DNA of 18,093 bases, from assembly GCA_030671945.1 (NCBI GenBank), contig DAOVHJ010000009.1, forward strand, positions 1 to 18,093. Direction: 5' to 3'. Source of the DNA: Candidatus Heimdallarchaeota archaeon (GTDB lineage: Archaea > Asgardarchaeota > Heimdallarchaeia > JABLTI01). The notes beneath the pieces were generated by a model, which was not told the DNA's origin, ran no database searches, and was given only the letters and a program-made list of their open reading frames with translations. Shown here one piece after another: positions 8,066 through 15,655 of this stretch. Within the stretch, counting starts at the first letter, position 1. Each line of letters begins with the position of its first letter. The translations under genes were made by a program, and so were the position numbers.

Positions 8066-9535
8066 ATGACAGCTGAGACTCAAAACACTCGATCTAGAAC
8101 TACCCATCTACTGGAAAAGACACAGCTGGCAAAAGGTTTTCAAGATATTAAGGATAGGATTCAAAATAGAGATTGGGTTGAGTTTGGTCTAAATGCAACG
8201 ATAATTATTTTTCTAATAACTCTTGGAATATTAGTTCGATTACTCCTTGCATATAACTACAGATTGAATTATGCCGCACTATCTTCTGAAATAATTTGGG
8301 ACAGACATGTTAATTTTTACCCAAATAATACCTATTTAGAAGGATATGGAGATTTCCCTTTTTATTATTATAACTGGATAAAAGCATGGTTCCAAGAAGG
8401 CTGGTACCCCTTCACAGATTGGAAATTGACTGTTCCAGGCGATCCTTTGTATTTTTACTCCTATCCACCTATTTTTCTATATTTTTTGGTGGCTATCTGG
8501 CGACCAGGGATGATTAATTTATGGATGGCGTTCCCTATGATTCTTGCAGACACTGCATGCGCAGGAGTTGTTTACCTCATACTGAGAGAAATAATCAAAG
8601 GCGAACATTCACGGTTTATTGCAATTATTGGTGGAATCGTTATGACATTGTCGCCAATAAATATCATTTATAATGGAGTGTATTGGTTAAATCCTGGACC
8701 GGTGACTTTGTTCACGCTCATTTCATTTTATTTTGTTGTAAAAAGAAAATGGAGGAATGCCTTTTTCTGGCTAGCCATTGCAACCATGACTAAGCAGAAT
8801 GCCATGTTCTTCACGTATCCGCTTTTTATGGTAATGCTTGGAGAAAAAGCCAAAAGTGAAGGAATAAAGAAAGGATTACTAGAAAGTATAATGATTGCCA
8901 TCTATTATGTTGTCATTTGCTTGTGTTGTTCTATACCTTGGATTTTCATAACGCCTATTCAGTACGGGGCACATTTGCTGTTTCCTGGGCAATTCCTGAG
9001 TTTAGGAACTGAAATACCTGAGCCTATAATAAATAATACAATACAACTTTCGTGGTCATTTAAACAACTGAATATGGCGGATTGGTTTGTGAATTTCATT
9101 GCTTTTGGTATTAATTCTATGTTTTTGATGATTTTCGCAGCAAGTATTATAGCTGTATTCTTGTTTTTGCGTTCCAGTCGAAAGAACCTTGACAATGTTG
9201 AATTCTTTGAATGGATAGCAATGTACACTATTTTAACGCATATACTAATGCCAAGAGGGGTTTACAAATTCTACAGTGCATATTACATGCCGATAATATT
9301 AGTAGCTTTGATTGGCACGTTTTCCTATTATTCAAAGAAGTCAATTCTAACCAGTGCTAGTGTTTTGGTAGCAATAGGATTATTCTTTGGTTTTAGTTTT
9401 TGGCATTTAGTTATTGATAGGTATTTTACTCCATCAATTCTGTTTCTTGCGTGTATAATTATTGGTATTTTAGCTGCTATACGTGGTTCCTTCAAATTAA
9501 TTAAGAAAGGAAACTTTCAACTGAGTAAAAACTGA
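8066..9535 (+). CDS. Multi-pass GT-C-type membrane glycosyltransferase
   Basis: This is a 489-aa integral membrane protein. A cytosolic N-terminus of about 40 residues leads into TM1 (43-65). A long Tyr/Trp/Asp-rich extracytoplasmic loop (66-135) follows, ending in YSYPPIFLYF, then about nine further hydrophobic segments to the C-terminus. An acidic first loop followed by PPxFLYF is seen in GT-C glycosyltransferases that use polyprenyl-phosphate sugars (ALG6/ALG8, PIG-M/Gpi18-like and GT87 groups). TKQN near residue 243 also recalls ALG6-like proteins. E75 and D79 are candidate loop acids; no textbook DxD is obvious. The likely role is glycolipid or N-glycan precursor building at the outer membrane face, by inference. 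The start is ATG, with AAAGGA at 8053-8058 seven nt upstream. No other glycosylation gene is nearby. Confidence 0.65.
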   Translation: MTAETQNTRSRTTHLLEKTQLAKGFQDIKDRIQNRDWVEFGLNATIIIFLITLGILVRLLLAYNYRLNYAALSSEIIWDRHVNFYPNNTYLEGYGDFPFYYYNWIKAWFQEGWYPFTDWKLTVPGDPLYFYSYPPIFLYFLVAIWRPGMINLWMAFPMILADTACAGVVYLILREIIKGEHSRFIAIIGGIVMTLSPINIIYNGVYWLNPGPVTLFTLISFYFVVKRKWRNAFFWLAIATMTKQNAMFFTYPLFMVMLGEKAKSEGIKKGLLESIMIAIYYVVICLCCSIPWIFITPIQYGAHLLFPGQFLSLGTEIPEPIINNTIQLSWSFKQLNMADWFVNFIAFGINSMFLMIFAASIIAVFLFLRSSRKNLDNVEFFEWIAMYTILTHILMPRGVYKFYSAYYMPIILVALIGTFSYYSKKSILTSASVLVAIGLFFGFSFWHLVIDRYFTPSILFLACIIIGILAAIRGSFKLIKKGNFQLSKN

Positions 9536-9612
9536 CTAATTGCCTTTTTCACAAGGACAAGAAACAGTTTTAAAAACAAACTAGTAAGTTTACATGTTCC
9601 AAAAAAGGATGT

Positions 9613-10995
9613 ATGAGAATAATGTCCATGAAAAAATCAGATTGTTTACACCCAATTGATTGGCGGTACGGGAGCAAAGAAATGAGAAAGATTTTCTCTC
9701 GAACAAACCGCTTAGAATTATTACTGAAAGTAGAAGCAGCGATTGCACACGCACATGCAATGGTTGGGAATATCCCAAAGAAAGCAGCAGAAGAAATCGA
9801 GAAGAAGGCATCTGCAAAATACGTGAAGTTGAAGCGGGTAGATGAAATTGAAAAAGAGATCTATCATGATATTGCTTCTGTTGTTCGAGCGTTTGCAGAA
9901 CAATGTGGAGAATACGGTAGATACATACACCTTGGAGCAACAAGTAATGATATTATAGACACTGCAGAAGCAGTAAGAACCAAAGAAGCTTTAAAGTTAA
10001 TAGAACAGCGAATTGTAAAAGCTATAAAGAACCTTATTGGAATCGTTACAGAGCATAAAGAAACTGTTTGTATTGGTAGAACACATGGTTCACAAGCAGT
10101 GCCATATTCTTTCGGACACAAAATCGCTATTTGGTTGGAAGAGCTAGTAAGACATCTTGAAAACATAAGATGCCTTAAGAAAGAGAATGTTGTCGGGAAA
10201 CTCTCAGGAGCTGTAGGCACAAGAGCTGCTTATGGAGTGCACGCAGATAGAATTGTTCAAATCACTATGGAAAAGTTAGGCATAAAAGCAGCTGTGATTA
10301 CACATCAATTGGTCTCTAGAGAAATAGTTGCAGAAATCTTCCTTGAATTAATACTACTAGCCTGTTCTATTGATAAATTCGCAACAGAAATTAGGAACCT
10401 ATCAAGAACAGAAATAGGAGAAGTGGCAGAACCATTCAGATTGGATAAACAAGTTGGTTCTAGTACAATGAGCCATAAGAGGGATCCTGAAAGAAGTGAA
10501 CGAATGAGTGCCTTAGCAAGGATAATGAGAGGTTATACTACCCCCGCGTTAGAAAACATAATTACATGGCATGAACGAGACTTAGCCAATAGTGCAAGTG
10601 AAAGATATATCTATCCAGAGATATTCATGACAATAGATCAAATGCTAGTGGATTTTGATTTTGTAACTTCAGGACTAGTTGTGAAAACAGAACAAATGAA
10701 GAAAAATCTCGATATTACTAAGGGATTGATCATGGCAGAAGCTGTGATGACTGAATTAGTAAATAATGGTATGAATAGACAAGAAGCCCACGAATCGCTT
10801 AGAAAGAATTCCATGATTGCAGTAGAAAAGAATGTACAATTGTTTGGAGTGCTCAAAAAAGACAAGGAAATAATTGAATTCATTTCCGAAAAGGATTTGA
10901 AAGAGATATTTGATTCACCAGGAAATTATCTAGGAACAGCAAAGGAACAAATAGAAATAGTGCTAATTTTAGCAGAAAAAGCTATTAAAGAGTAA
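9613..10995 (+). CDS. purB: Adenylosuccinate lyase
   Basis: This enzyme cleaves SAICAR to AICAR plus fumarate and adenylosuccinate to AMP plus fumarate in purine synthesis; it is cytosolic and homotetrameric. The fumarase/aspartase-superfamily signature SSTMSHKRDPERSE is at 283-296, on the mobile catalytic loop holding the active Ser. Other family motifs are HD at 85-86, GATSND (108-113), and GRTHGSQAVP with the catalytic His. The HKRDPERSE form and the 460-aa length fit PurB rather than argininosuccinate lyase or fumarase. Three in-frame ATGs lie at 9613, 9622 and 9628. AAGGA at 9605-9609 is only 3 nt from the first, so the true start could be 9622. Other purine genes are not adjacent. Confidence 0.92.
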   Translation: MRIMSMKKSDCLHPIDWRYGSKEMRKIFSRTNRLELLLKVEAAIAHAHAMVGNIPKKAAEEIEKKASAKYVKLKRVDEIEKEIYHDIASVVRAFAEQCGEYGRYIHLGATSNDIIDTAEAVRTKEALKLIEQRIVKAIKNLIGIVTEHKETVCIGRTHGSQAVPYSFGHKIAIWLEELVRHLENIRCLKKENVVGKLSGAVGTRAAYGVHADRIVQITMEKLGIKAAVITHQLVSREIVAEIFLELILLACSIDKFATEIRNLSRTEIGEVAEPFRLDKQVGSSTMSHKRDPERSERMSALARIMRGYTTPALENIITWHERDLANSASERYIYPEIFMTIDQMLVDFDFVTSGLVVKTEQMKKNLDITKGLIMAEAVMTELVNNGMNRQEAHESLRKNSMIAVEKNVQLFGVLKKDKEIIEFISEKDLKEIFDSPGNYLGTAKEQIEIVLILAEKAIKE

Positions 10996-11109
10996 AACGA
11001 GCTGTAGAGACGGAAATTGCCTGATTTTATGCACAAAGATAAAATAGGTTATGTGTGAAAATACAGTCATCAAAAACTATAATCACCTATCTTGAGAGGT
11101 AAGAAGTAA

Positions 11110-12168
11110 TTGCTCACTTTCATAGAACACGAAGATTACTACAAACATAAAATGCCACAAATTCTTGAAAGTCCACGTAGATTGAAAATTATAAAAAAAA
11201 CAATTATAGAAACTGGTTTATTGGACAAACCAAATGTAAAAATGACCTCTCCAGAAGCAGTGAATGAAAAAGACCTATACACCATTCACACTGAGCAATT
11301 AGTAGATACCGTGAAGCATGGAAGCATGGTTGGAGTTACTGCTATTACTGGCGATACGATAACTAATGAGTTCACTTTTCGAGCAGGACTTCGTGCGGTT
11401 GGCGGAGCAAAACTTGCCGCAGAAATTGCAATAAAACAACCTAACAATGTTGCTTATGCATTAGCTCGTCCTCCTGGACATCATGCAACACGAACTAATG
11501 CCATGGGATTTTGCTTCTTCAATAATGGTGCGTTTGCTGCTAATTATTTAACTAAAGAGAAGAAGATCAAGAGAATCGCGATAATTGATATAGACAATCA
11601 CTACGGAAATGGTATGGCTGATTTGTTTTATGATAGAAGTGATATCCTCACACTCTCCCTTCATGCAGACCCCAGATTTAGTTTTCCATTCCAAGGAAGA
11701 ACAACAGAGATTGGTGAACGGGAAGGTGAGGGATATAATATATGTGTACCTTTACCAATGGAAACTGGAGATAAGGAGTATCTTTCCGCTTTTGATAGAA
11801 TAATAATACCAGTAGTACGAGAGTATAACCCAGAAGTAATTTTTGTATCCACTGGTTATGATGGATTGCTAGGTGATCCTTATGGTTTTCTTGGCCAATC
11901 TGTTTTAGGTTTCCAAGTGATAATGGAAAGAATTTCCAACTTAGCCAACGAAGTTTGTGAAGGAAAAATAGTGATGACCCTGGAAGGTGGCTATAAGTTT
12001 AATGAACTCGGACAAGCATTTCTTGCTAGCATTTCACCTTTTGTTCCTGATTATGAATTCAGTAAAGAAGCAGAGTCAAATCTTTCATCAAGTGGGAGCA
12101 AAGGTCAATTAAAGAATACTCTCGATGAACTCAAGAATTTCTTGAAACCTTATTGGCGAATCGATTAA
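11110..12168 (+). CDS. Histone deacetylase/AcuC superfamily zinc deacetylase
   Basis: This is a zinc-dependent amide hydrolase of the arginase/deacetylase fold. The core is complete: the His pair in RPPGHHA (H124, H125), zinc ligands D162 and H164 in DIDNHYGNG, D251 in GYDGLLGDP, and the catalytic Tyr in LEGGY (Y295). The DIDNHYGNG and YDGLLGDP forms resemble the class II HDAC / bacterial HDAC-like branch. Possible substrates are acetyl-lysine on histones or Alba-like proteins, acetyl-CoA synthetase, or acetylpolyamines; sequence alone does not decide. No acetyltransferase or histone gene is adjacent. The start is TTG at 11110, preceded by GAGAGGT at 11094-11100 with a 9-nt spacer. The stop overlaps the convergent HD-domain gene by 4 nt. 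A Ser-rich tail (about 318-335) follows the catalytic domain. Confidence 0.88.
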   Translation: MLTFIEHEDYYKHKMPQILESPRRLKIIKKTIIETGLLDKPNVKMTSPEAVNEKDLYTIHTEQLVDTVKHGSMVGVTAITGDTITNEFTFRAGLRAVGGAKLAAEIAIKQPNNVAYALARPPGHHATRTNAMGFCFFNNGAFAANYLTKEKKIKRIAIIDIDNHYGNGMADLFYDRSDILTLSLHADPRFSFPFQGRTTEIGEREGEGYNICVPLPMETGDKEYLSAFDRIIIPVVREYNPEVIFVSTGYDGLLGDPYGFLGQSVLGFQVIMERISNLANEVCEGKIVMTLEGGYKFNELGQAFLASISPFVPDYEFSKEAESNLSSSGSKGQLKNTLDELKNFLKPYWRID

Positions 12169-13004
12169 TCCTCAAATTTTTTATACATTCGTAAAACTTG
12201 CGACAAGGCAAGTGGTTTTCCATTTACTAGAGTGTTAATTTCGACTTCTTCAGCTAAACCAGAAGTTCTTAACTTAGGTAGGAACACTTCTTCAACTTGA
12301 AAGACTCCTGCTTCAGACATCATATAAACATTAATTCGCAAAGGCTTTTTCTTTGTTCCTTTTCTGATTTCAATCTTTGAAATGCTTAAGGCTGAAATAG
12401 AATGGATGTCCACCTTACCCAAATCATAGGGTTTGCGACTACGACCTTCACAAATATCTAAACCATCAGCAATTGTAACAAAACCTGCTTCTGGAGTTAA
12501 GCATATTATTTCATCATCATGGGAGAGGACGGCATGCTGGATGTGAGAAAGAATTTCTATACGTTTATCAACATCCGAATACATTTTCTTCAATTTGTCA
12601 TAGAGAAGGTCCTTTACCATAAATGAGGAGGTTAATTCATGGTACTCACGATGAATGATGTGACCAACGTCGTGGAGGTAACTCGCAGCGAGACAAATAA
12701 CTGCAACATCATCATTATCCCCTAAATCTTGACGGATAAATGCAGGAGTAATTTCGTCTTTCACATTAGTCAGTATCTCTAGCACATTTCTACATACAAT
12801 AGCAACGTGATCTAATCCGTGATCAGTATAATTTAGATACTTTACTGCTAGACGATTAGCAGCTTTTATTGTCCCCTGTATTTCCGGATCTGTGAATAAG
12901 AATTTCCACATATCTTTTGCTTTCTTGTAACCTTGTTGTTCTATTAGTGCGAGGACATCTTCTGCGACTTTTTTTCTATCCACTGTTTGTAAAATTATTC
13001 TCAC
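12165..13004 (-). CDS. HD-domain metal-dependent phosphohydrolase
   Basis: This is a 279-aa member of the HD superfamily. The metal-binding set is visible as H66 (in DHGLDHV), H111-D112 (ASYLHDVGH) and D180 (TIADGLD), with extra His at 115, 118, 122, 157 and 162 around the pocket. Such enzymes hydrolyse phosphate bonds in nucleotides or cyclic nucleotides; the substrate is unknown. The region from about 195 (KVDIHSISALSISKIEIRKG onward) looks like a separate beta-rich domain. The start is GTG at 13004. A TATA-like TTTTAATACT at 13023-13032 (complement) would place initiation almost on that GTG, so the mRNA may be leaderless. AGGTGA overlaps the start and would otherwise point to a more internal codon such as GTG codon 8. 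It converges on the deacetylase gene with a TTAA overlap. Confidence 0.8.
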   Translation of the reverse strand: MRIILQTVDRKKVAEDVLALIEQQGYKKAKDMWKFLFTDPEIQGTIKAANRLAVKYLNYTDHGLDHVAIVCRNVLEILTNVKDEITPAFIRQDLGDNDDVAVICLAASYLHDVGHIIHREYHELTSSFMVKDLLYDKLKKMYSDVDKRIEILSHIQHAVLSHDDEIICLTPEAGFVTIADGLDICEGRSRKPYDLGKVDIHSISALSISKIEIRKGTKKKPLRINVYMMSEAGVFQVEEVFLPKLRTSGLAEEVEINTLVNGKPLALSQVLRMYKKFED

Positions 13005-13090
13005 CTGATATGGTTTTCATTGTTTTAATACTAGAGAAAATTGCGTTTCCAAGTAATATTAGTGTTTAGTATGGGAATATTTGACGCTAA

Positions 13091-13109
13091 CGAAAGTCTT
13101 TTTTTAAGG
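13091..13109 (+). promoter_or_regulatory. BRE/TATA promoter of the gelsolin-like gene
   Basis: CGAAAG (13091-13096) followed by a T-rich TATA block TTTTTTTAAGG (13099-13109) lies about 28 bp before the GTG at 13132. This implies a nearly leaderless transcript. The same CGAAAR-N2-T-rich arrangement occurs before three other genes in this window. Confidence 0.5.
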
Positions 13110-13131
13110 TAAATACCACTAATTCTTATTA

Positions 13132-13896
13132 GTGCTATTTAAAGTGATGAAAATGTTGCTAGACTGTTATATTATCGACGAAGAAGGGGAAGATATCAAA
13201 GTAGAAACAAGCGATGTAAAATTAACTTCATCATCTTTAGTTATTGTTGTTTCTCACACACACCATATCAACTATGTCTTCAAAGGTGCCAAAGTTTCTA
13301 TTGTGCAAAAATTCGCATCAGCTAGAAAAGCTTCTGCACTAAGATTGCAGCATGCCTATAAAACAAAGCATGTTGAAGAAACAGAGGGAATAGATCAAGA
13401 ATTTATACCAATTATGGAATTTCTTGGAGGATTTCATGGAGATAGTGAACCAGCAGAAATACCAAAACCAGCTCCAACAAAAAATACCGCTACAAAGGCA
13501 CCACCGAAAGTTGCTTCTCCACCAAAAGCCCCCCTCAAAGCGAAACCACTAGCGAAGAAAACAACAACTCCAAAAAAGGCTGCAACAGTTGCAATAACAA
13601 CTGAAATAAATTTAGATGCACCAGTTTTAGTTGATCTTCCTACGAAATTAACGAAAGTAGTGAAAACTATGTTGAGTTTGGAACCACCTAAGGGTTCAAG
13701 TTGTGATTATTTAATTGCCGGAGCAAAACTCTATATCATTCTCGGAGATAACAAGACAGATTTGAGGAAAGGAAATTTCAAGTTAGAAGAAATTTCAACT
13801 CTGCCCGAAGGAGTATTCCCCGCAGAAAATTATTACCCAAGAATCTTAGTAGCAAAACAAAAGGTTTTGGGCGTGGAATTGTGGGCCCGACGATAG
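13132..13896 (+). CDS. Gelsolin-like domain, Pro/Ala/Lys linker and novel C-terminal domain
   Basis: This 254-aa, three-part protein sits beside a small GTPase. Residues about 8-100 look like a single gelsolin/ADF-H-type repeat: a strand pair SSSLVIVV..INYVFKG, then a helix with VQKFASARKASALRL, then EGIDQEFIPIMEFLGG. This parallels the gelsolin pattern of vyvWkGk, the A..A helix, and the QGxEPxxFxxxF ending. Residues 107-152 are a disordered linker of Pro, Ala, Lys and Thr. Residues 158-254 form a separate compact domain (strands around SCDYLIAGAKLYIILGD; ISTLPEGVFPAENYYPRIL) that I do not recognise. The gelsolin assignment is pattern-based and could be another longin/ADF-like fold. The start is GTG 13132 if leaderless; ATG 13147 or 13153 are alternatives. 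A role in actin or membrane regulation is inference from its neighbour. Confidence 0.65.
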   Translation: MLFKVMKMLLDCYIIDEEGEDIKVETSDVKLTSSSLVIVVSHTHHINYVFKGAKVSIVQKFASARKASALRLQHAYKTKHVEETEGIDQEFIPIMEFLGGFHGDSEPAEIPKPAPTKNTATKAPPKVASPPKAPLKAKPLAKKTTTPKKAATVAITTEINLDAPVLVDLPTKLTKVVKTMLSLEPPKGSSCDYLIAGAKLYIILGDNKTDLRKGNFKLEEISTLPEGVFPAENYYPRILVAKQKVLGVELWARR

Positions 13897-13945
13897 ATGA
13901 AGAGAATTAAGAGAAAAAAATGGTTTTTACCAAAATAATAACACA

Positions 13946-13953
13946 TATATAAG
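13946..13953 (+). promoter_or_regulatory. Strong TATA box of the small-GTPase gene
   Basis: TATATAAG lies in the 83-bp gap after the gelsolin-like gene, its centre 31 bp before the TTG at 13980. Initiation at about 13975 gives a leader of about 5 nt, consistent with the absence of any ribosome site. Confidence 0.6.
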
Positions 13954-13979
13954 AAATCATAGTAGAAAATACAAAGTTA

Positions 13980-14618
13980 TTGATTACAAACAAGGAGCGG
14001 ACAAGGATTTCTAAAACAAGAGGACCAAGATATCAACATCTATTCAAAGTTATTGTAGTGGGAGCAGGGAAAGTAGGAAAAACAAGTCTAACTATTCGTT
14101 TTGCAGAAGATCGTTTCAGGGAATCTTATTTACCAACCCTTGGGGTAGACTTTATGACCAAAAATCTCACAGTAAACGAAGCTAAAGTAAAATTGCAACT
14201 CTGGGATACTGGTGGTCAAGAATTTGTTATGTCCCTTTTACCGTTTTATTTCTCAGGTGCAGCAGGCGGAGTGTTAGTATATGACATCACCAATAGGAAT
14301 TCTTTCAACAGTTTGGATTATTGGTTAAAACAAATACGTCAAAATGCCGGTGAAGTACCAGTAGTGCTTGCTGGAAACAAAGTGGATATTGCAGATCAAA
14401 GAAAAGTTTCAACAGAAGAGGCCCAAGCTTTTGCTGCAGATAAGAAACTTCTTTACTTGGAAACTTCCGCAAAAACCGGAATAAGCGTTCCTGATCTTTT
14501 TGAAGGAATCGTAAAAGTAATTGTTGATCGAGAAGCAAAGAAAAGAGCAAGTAAATCCAAGAAAGAAGAGAAAGAAGAAGAAAAAGAAGGCGAATTCAGC
14601 TTCTGGCAAAAAGCTTAA
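13980..14618 (+). CDS. Rab/Ras-like small GTPase
   Basis: This is a molecular-switch GTPase of the Ras superfamily, of the expanded type found in Asgard archaea. All G motifs are intact: G1 GAGKVGKTS (28-36), switch-I Thr in LPTLGVDF (T53), G3 WDTGGQE (75-81, catalytic Gln Q80), G4 NKVD (133-136) and G5 ETSAK (161-165). LPTLGVDF and ETSAK are Rab-like, while the GG in G3 recalls Arf-type WDxGGQ. An N-terminal extension of about 20 basic residues precedes the fold. The tail (185-212) is strongly Lys/Glu-rich, ends FSFWQKA, and has no Cys for prenylation, so membrane attachment would need a partner or the charged tail. The start is TTG; no in-frame ATG lies before G1, and the TATA box argues for leaderless translation. 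The upstream gelsolin-like protein is a plausible effector or regulator. Confidence 0.92.
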   Translation: MITNKERTRISKTRGPRYQHLFKVIVVGAGKVGKTSLTIRFAEDRFRESYLPTLGVDFMTKNLTVNEAKVKLQLWDTGGQEFVMSLLPFYFSGAAGGVLVYDITNRNSFNSLDYWLKQIRQNAGEVPVVLAGNKVDIADQRKVSTEEAQAFAADKKLLYLETSAKTGISVPDLFEGIVKVIVDREAKKRASKSKKEEKEEEKEGEFSFWQKA

Positions 14619-14631
14619 TTCAATATTTATC

Positions 14632-14639
14632 TTTTTTTT
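14632..14639 (+). terminator. Oligo-T terminator of the GTPase gene
   Basis: A run of eight T lies 14 bases after the GTPase stop, within the 19-bp gap to the convergent trmB-like gene and overlapping that gene's stop. This is a typical archaeal T-tract terminator, with no hairpin seen. Confidence 0.5.
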
Positions 14640-15438
14640 ATTCTGTAGGCAGTTTTATTTTGTCAAGAGGAGTAGCGTTTTCCCACAAGGAATCACTGAA
14701 ACGCTTCCAAAGCTCAGCAAATGCTCGATTATCAGACCAAGTAGCCATAACACCAAGTTCTATTCCACCCTCCAACTGAGCATATGTTCCTTGTAAAATT
14801 TCTTGAGAATCAATAATTACCCAAATGGCATGGAAATTCTCTGAAATCCTTACATCGGTATATTCAGAAAGGGATTTCAAAACATTAACCTCACCAGGAT
14901 TATCTATCCCATCCTTTCCAGTAATTATAGTTATGCTCTTTAGATGGCCACTAGCTTCGCTAAGGACTTGATCTATTCCATGTAGATGTAAATCAAACGG
15001 GCTATCAATACCTATGCTAACATCGGTATTAGCATCCATGATCATTTCTTTTATCTTACTGAAGACCGCTTGAGATCCACGGAGAATCCACAATTCAGGT
15101 ATGAACGCTTTCTTACTACGTTCATAAAGAGCAAATAGTTTATCTTCTGTTTTTTTGAATGTAGATTCATAATCAGATCTGAGCTCCTTCATAAAGGAAT
15201 CCGGAGATCGAGGACGATACCTATTAGTGCTTGTGTCACTTTCTTGAGCAAGAACTAAACCTCGTTTCTTCAAAGTATCAATAACAGAATATACTTTATT
15301 TGGTGGAACCCCGCTTGCTTGCGAGATTTCAGAGGCAGTAGCAACGCCAAGACCAACTAGAGCTGTATAGACTTTTGCCTGATACTCATTGAAGCCTAGC
15401 TTCTTCAGCTCCTCTATTATGCCCTCGGTGAAACTCAT
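14638..15438 (-). CDS. TrmB-family transcriptional regulator
   Basis: The N-terminus (about 5-75) is the TrmB winged helix-turn-helix: LKKLGFNEYQAKVYTALVGLG, then ASEISQASGVPPNKVYSVIDTLKKRGLV. A coiled segment (about 85-110) follows. The C-terminal domain (115-260) matches the TrmB-associated PLD-like regulatory fold, with IPELWILRGSQAV, VSIGIDSP and GVMATWSDNRAF. TrmB proteins control sugar uptake, glycolysis and other metabolic genes by sensing small ligands. The 266-aa form lacks the long sugar-binding extension of Thermococcus TrmB, so the ligand is unknown. The start is ATG at 15438. No ribosome site is clear, and a near-perfect palindrome sits 6 nt upstream, suggesting self-repression. 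It converges with the GTPase gene. Confidence 0.85.
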   Translation of the reverse strand: MSFTEGIIEELKKLGFNEYQAKVYTALVGLGVATASEISQASGVPPNKVYSVIDTLKKRGLVLAQESDTSTNRYRPRSPDSFMKELRSDYESTFKKTEDKLFALYERSKKAFIPELWILRGSQAVFSKIKEMIMDANTDVSIGIDSPFDLHLHGIDQVLSEASGHLKSITIITGKDGIDNPGEVNVLKSLSEYTDVRISENFHAIWVIIDSQEILQGTYAQLEGGIELGVMATWSDNRAFAELWKRFSDSLWENATPLDKIKLPTE

Positions 15439-15443
15439 TCATT

Positions 15444-15459
15444 TACCACCATGGTAGTA
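15444..15459. promoter_or_regulatory. Palindromic operator candidate before the trmB-like gene
   Basis: TACCACCATGGTAGTA matches its reverse complement at 14 of 16 positions. Its TAC...GTA ends recall the TACT-spacer-AGTA form of known TrmB operators. It covers the predicted transcription start (about 15450), where a bound dimer would block initiation. Binding by this regulator is inferred. Confidence 0.5.
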
Positions 15460-15471
15460 TATGGAAATAAA

Positions 15472-15489
15472 CCATTAAAAGCATTTTCG
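15472..15489 (-). promoter_or_regulatory. BRE/TATA promoter of the trmB-like gene
   Basis: On the complement this reads CGAAAA, two bases, then CTTTTAATGG. Its TATA centre is near 15477, predicting initiation near 15450, inside the palindrome at 15444-15459. Confidence 0.5.
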
Positions 15490-15631
15490 TTTAATAAACT
15501 ATTGGAAAGAACAAAATTTGGAAAAAGAAGAGAGGAAAAATGAGTCAAAAAGAAGGAAAAGAGGTAATAGCTCGGTAATATTGGAATATACTCGGAGAGC
15601 TACTGCAACAACTATACGGGTAATATTGGAC

Positions 15632-15639
15632 TTTATAAT
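15632..15639 (+). promoter_or_regulatory. TATA-like box preceding the candidate RNA (+ strand)
   Basis: TTTATAAT lies about 25 bp before the first repeated TCACCTC. It is plausible as a promoter for a + strand small RNA, but A+T-rich DNA gives such matches by chance. Confidence 0.3.
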
Positions 15640-15655
15640 GGAAAAGGGAATAATG

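Noticed and set aside
14521..14796. 91-codon + strand frame with poly-Lys, over the GTPase tail and trmB-like gene
   Set aside because: The low-complexity Lys run comes from reading the Glu/Lys-coding tail in another frame; both overlapped genes are well supported.
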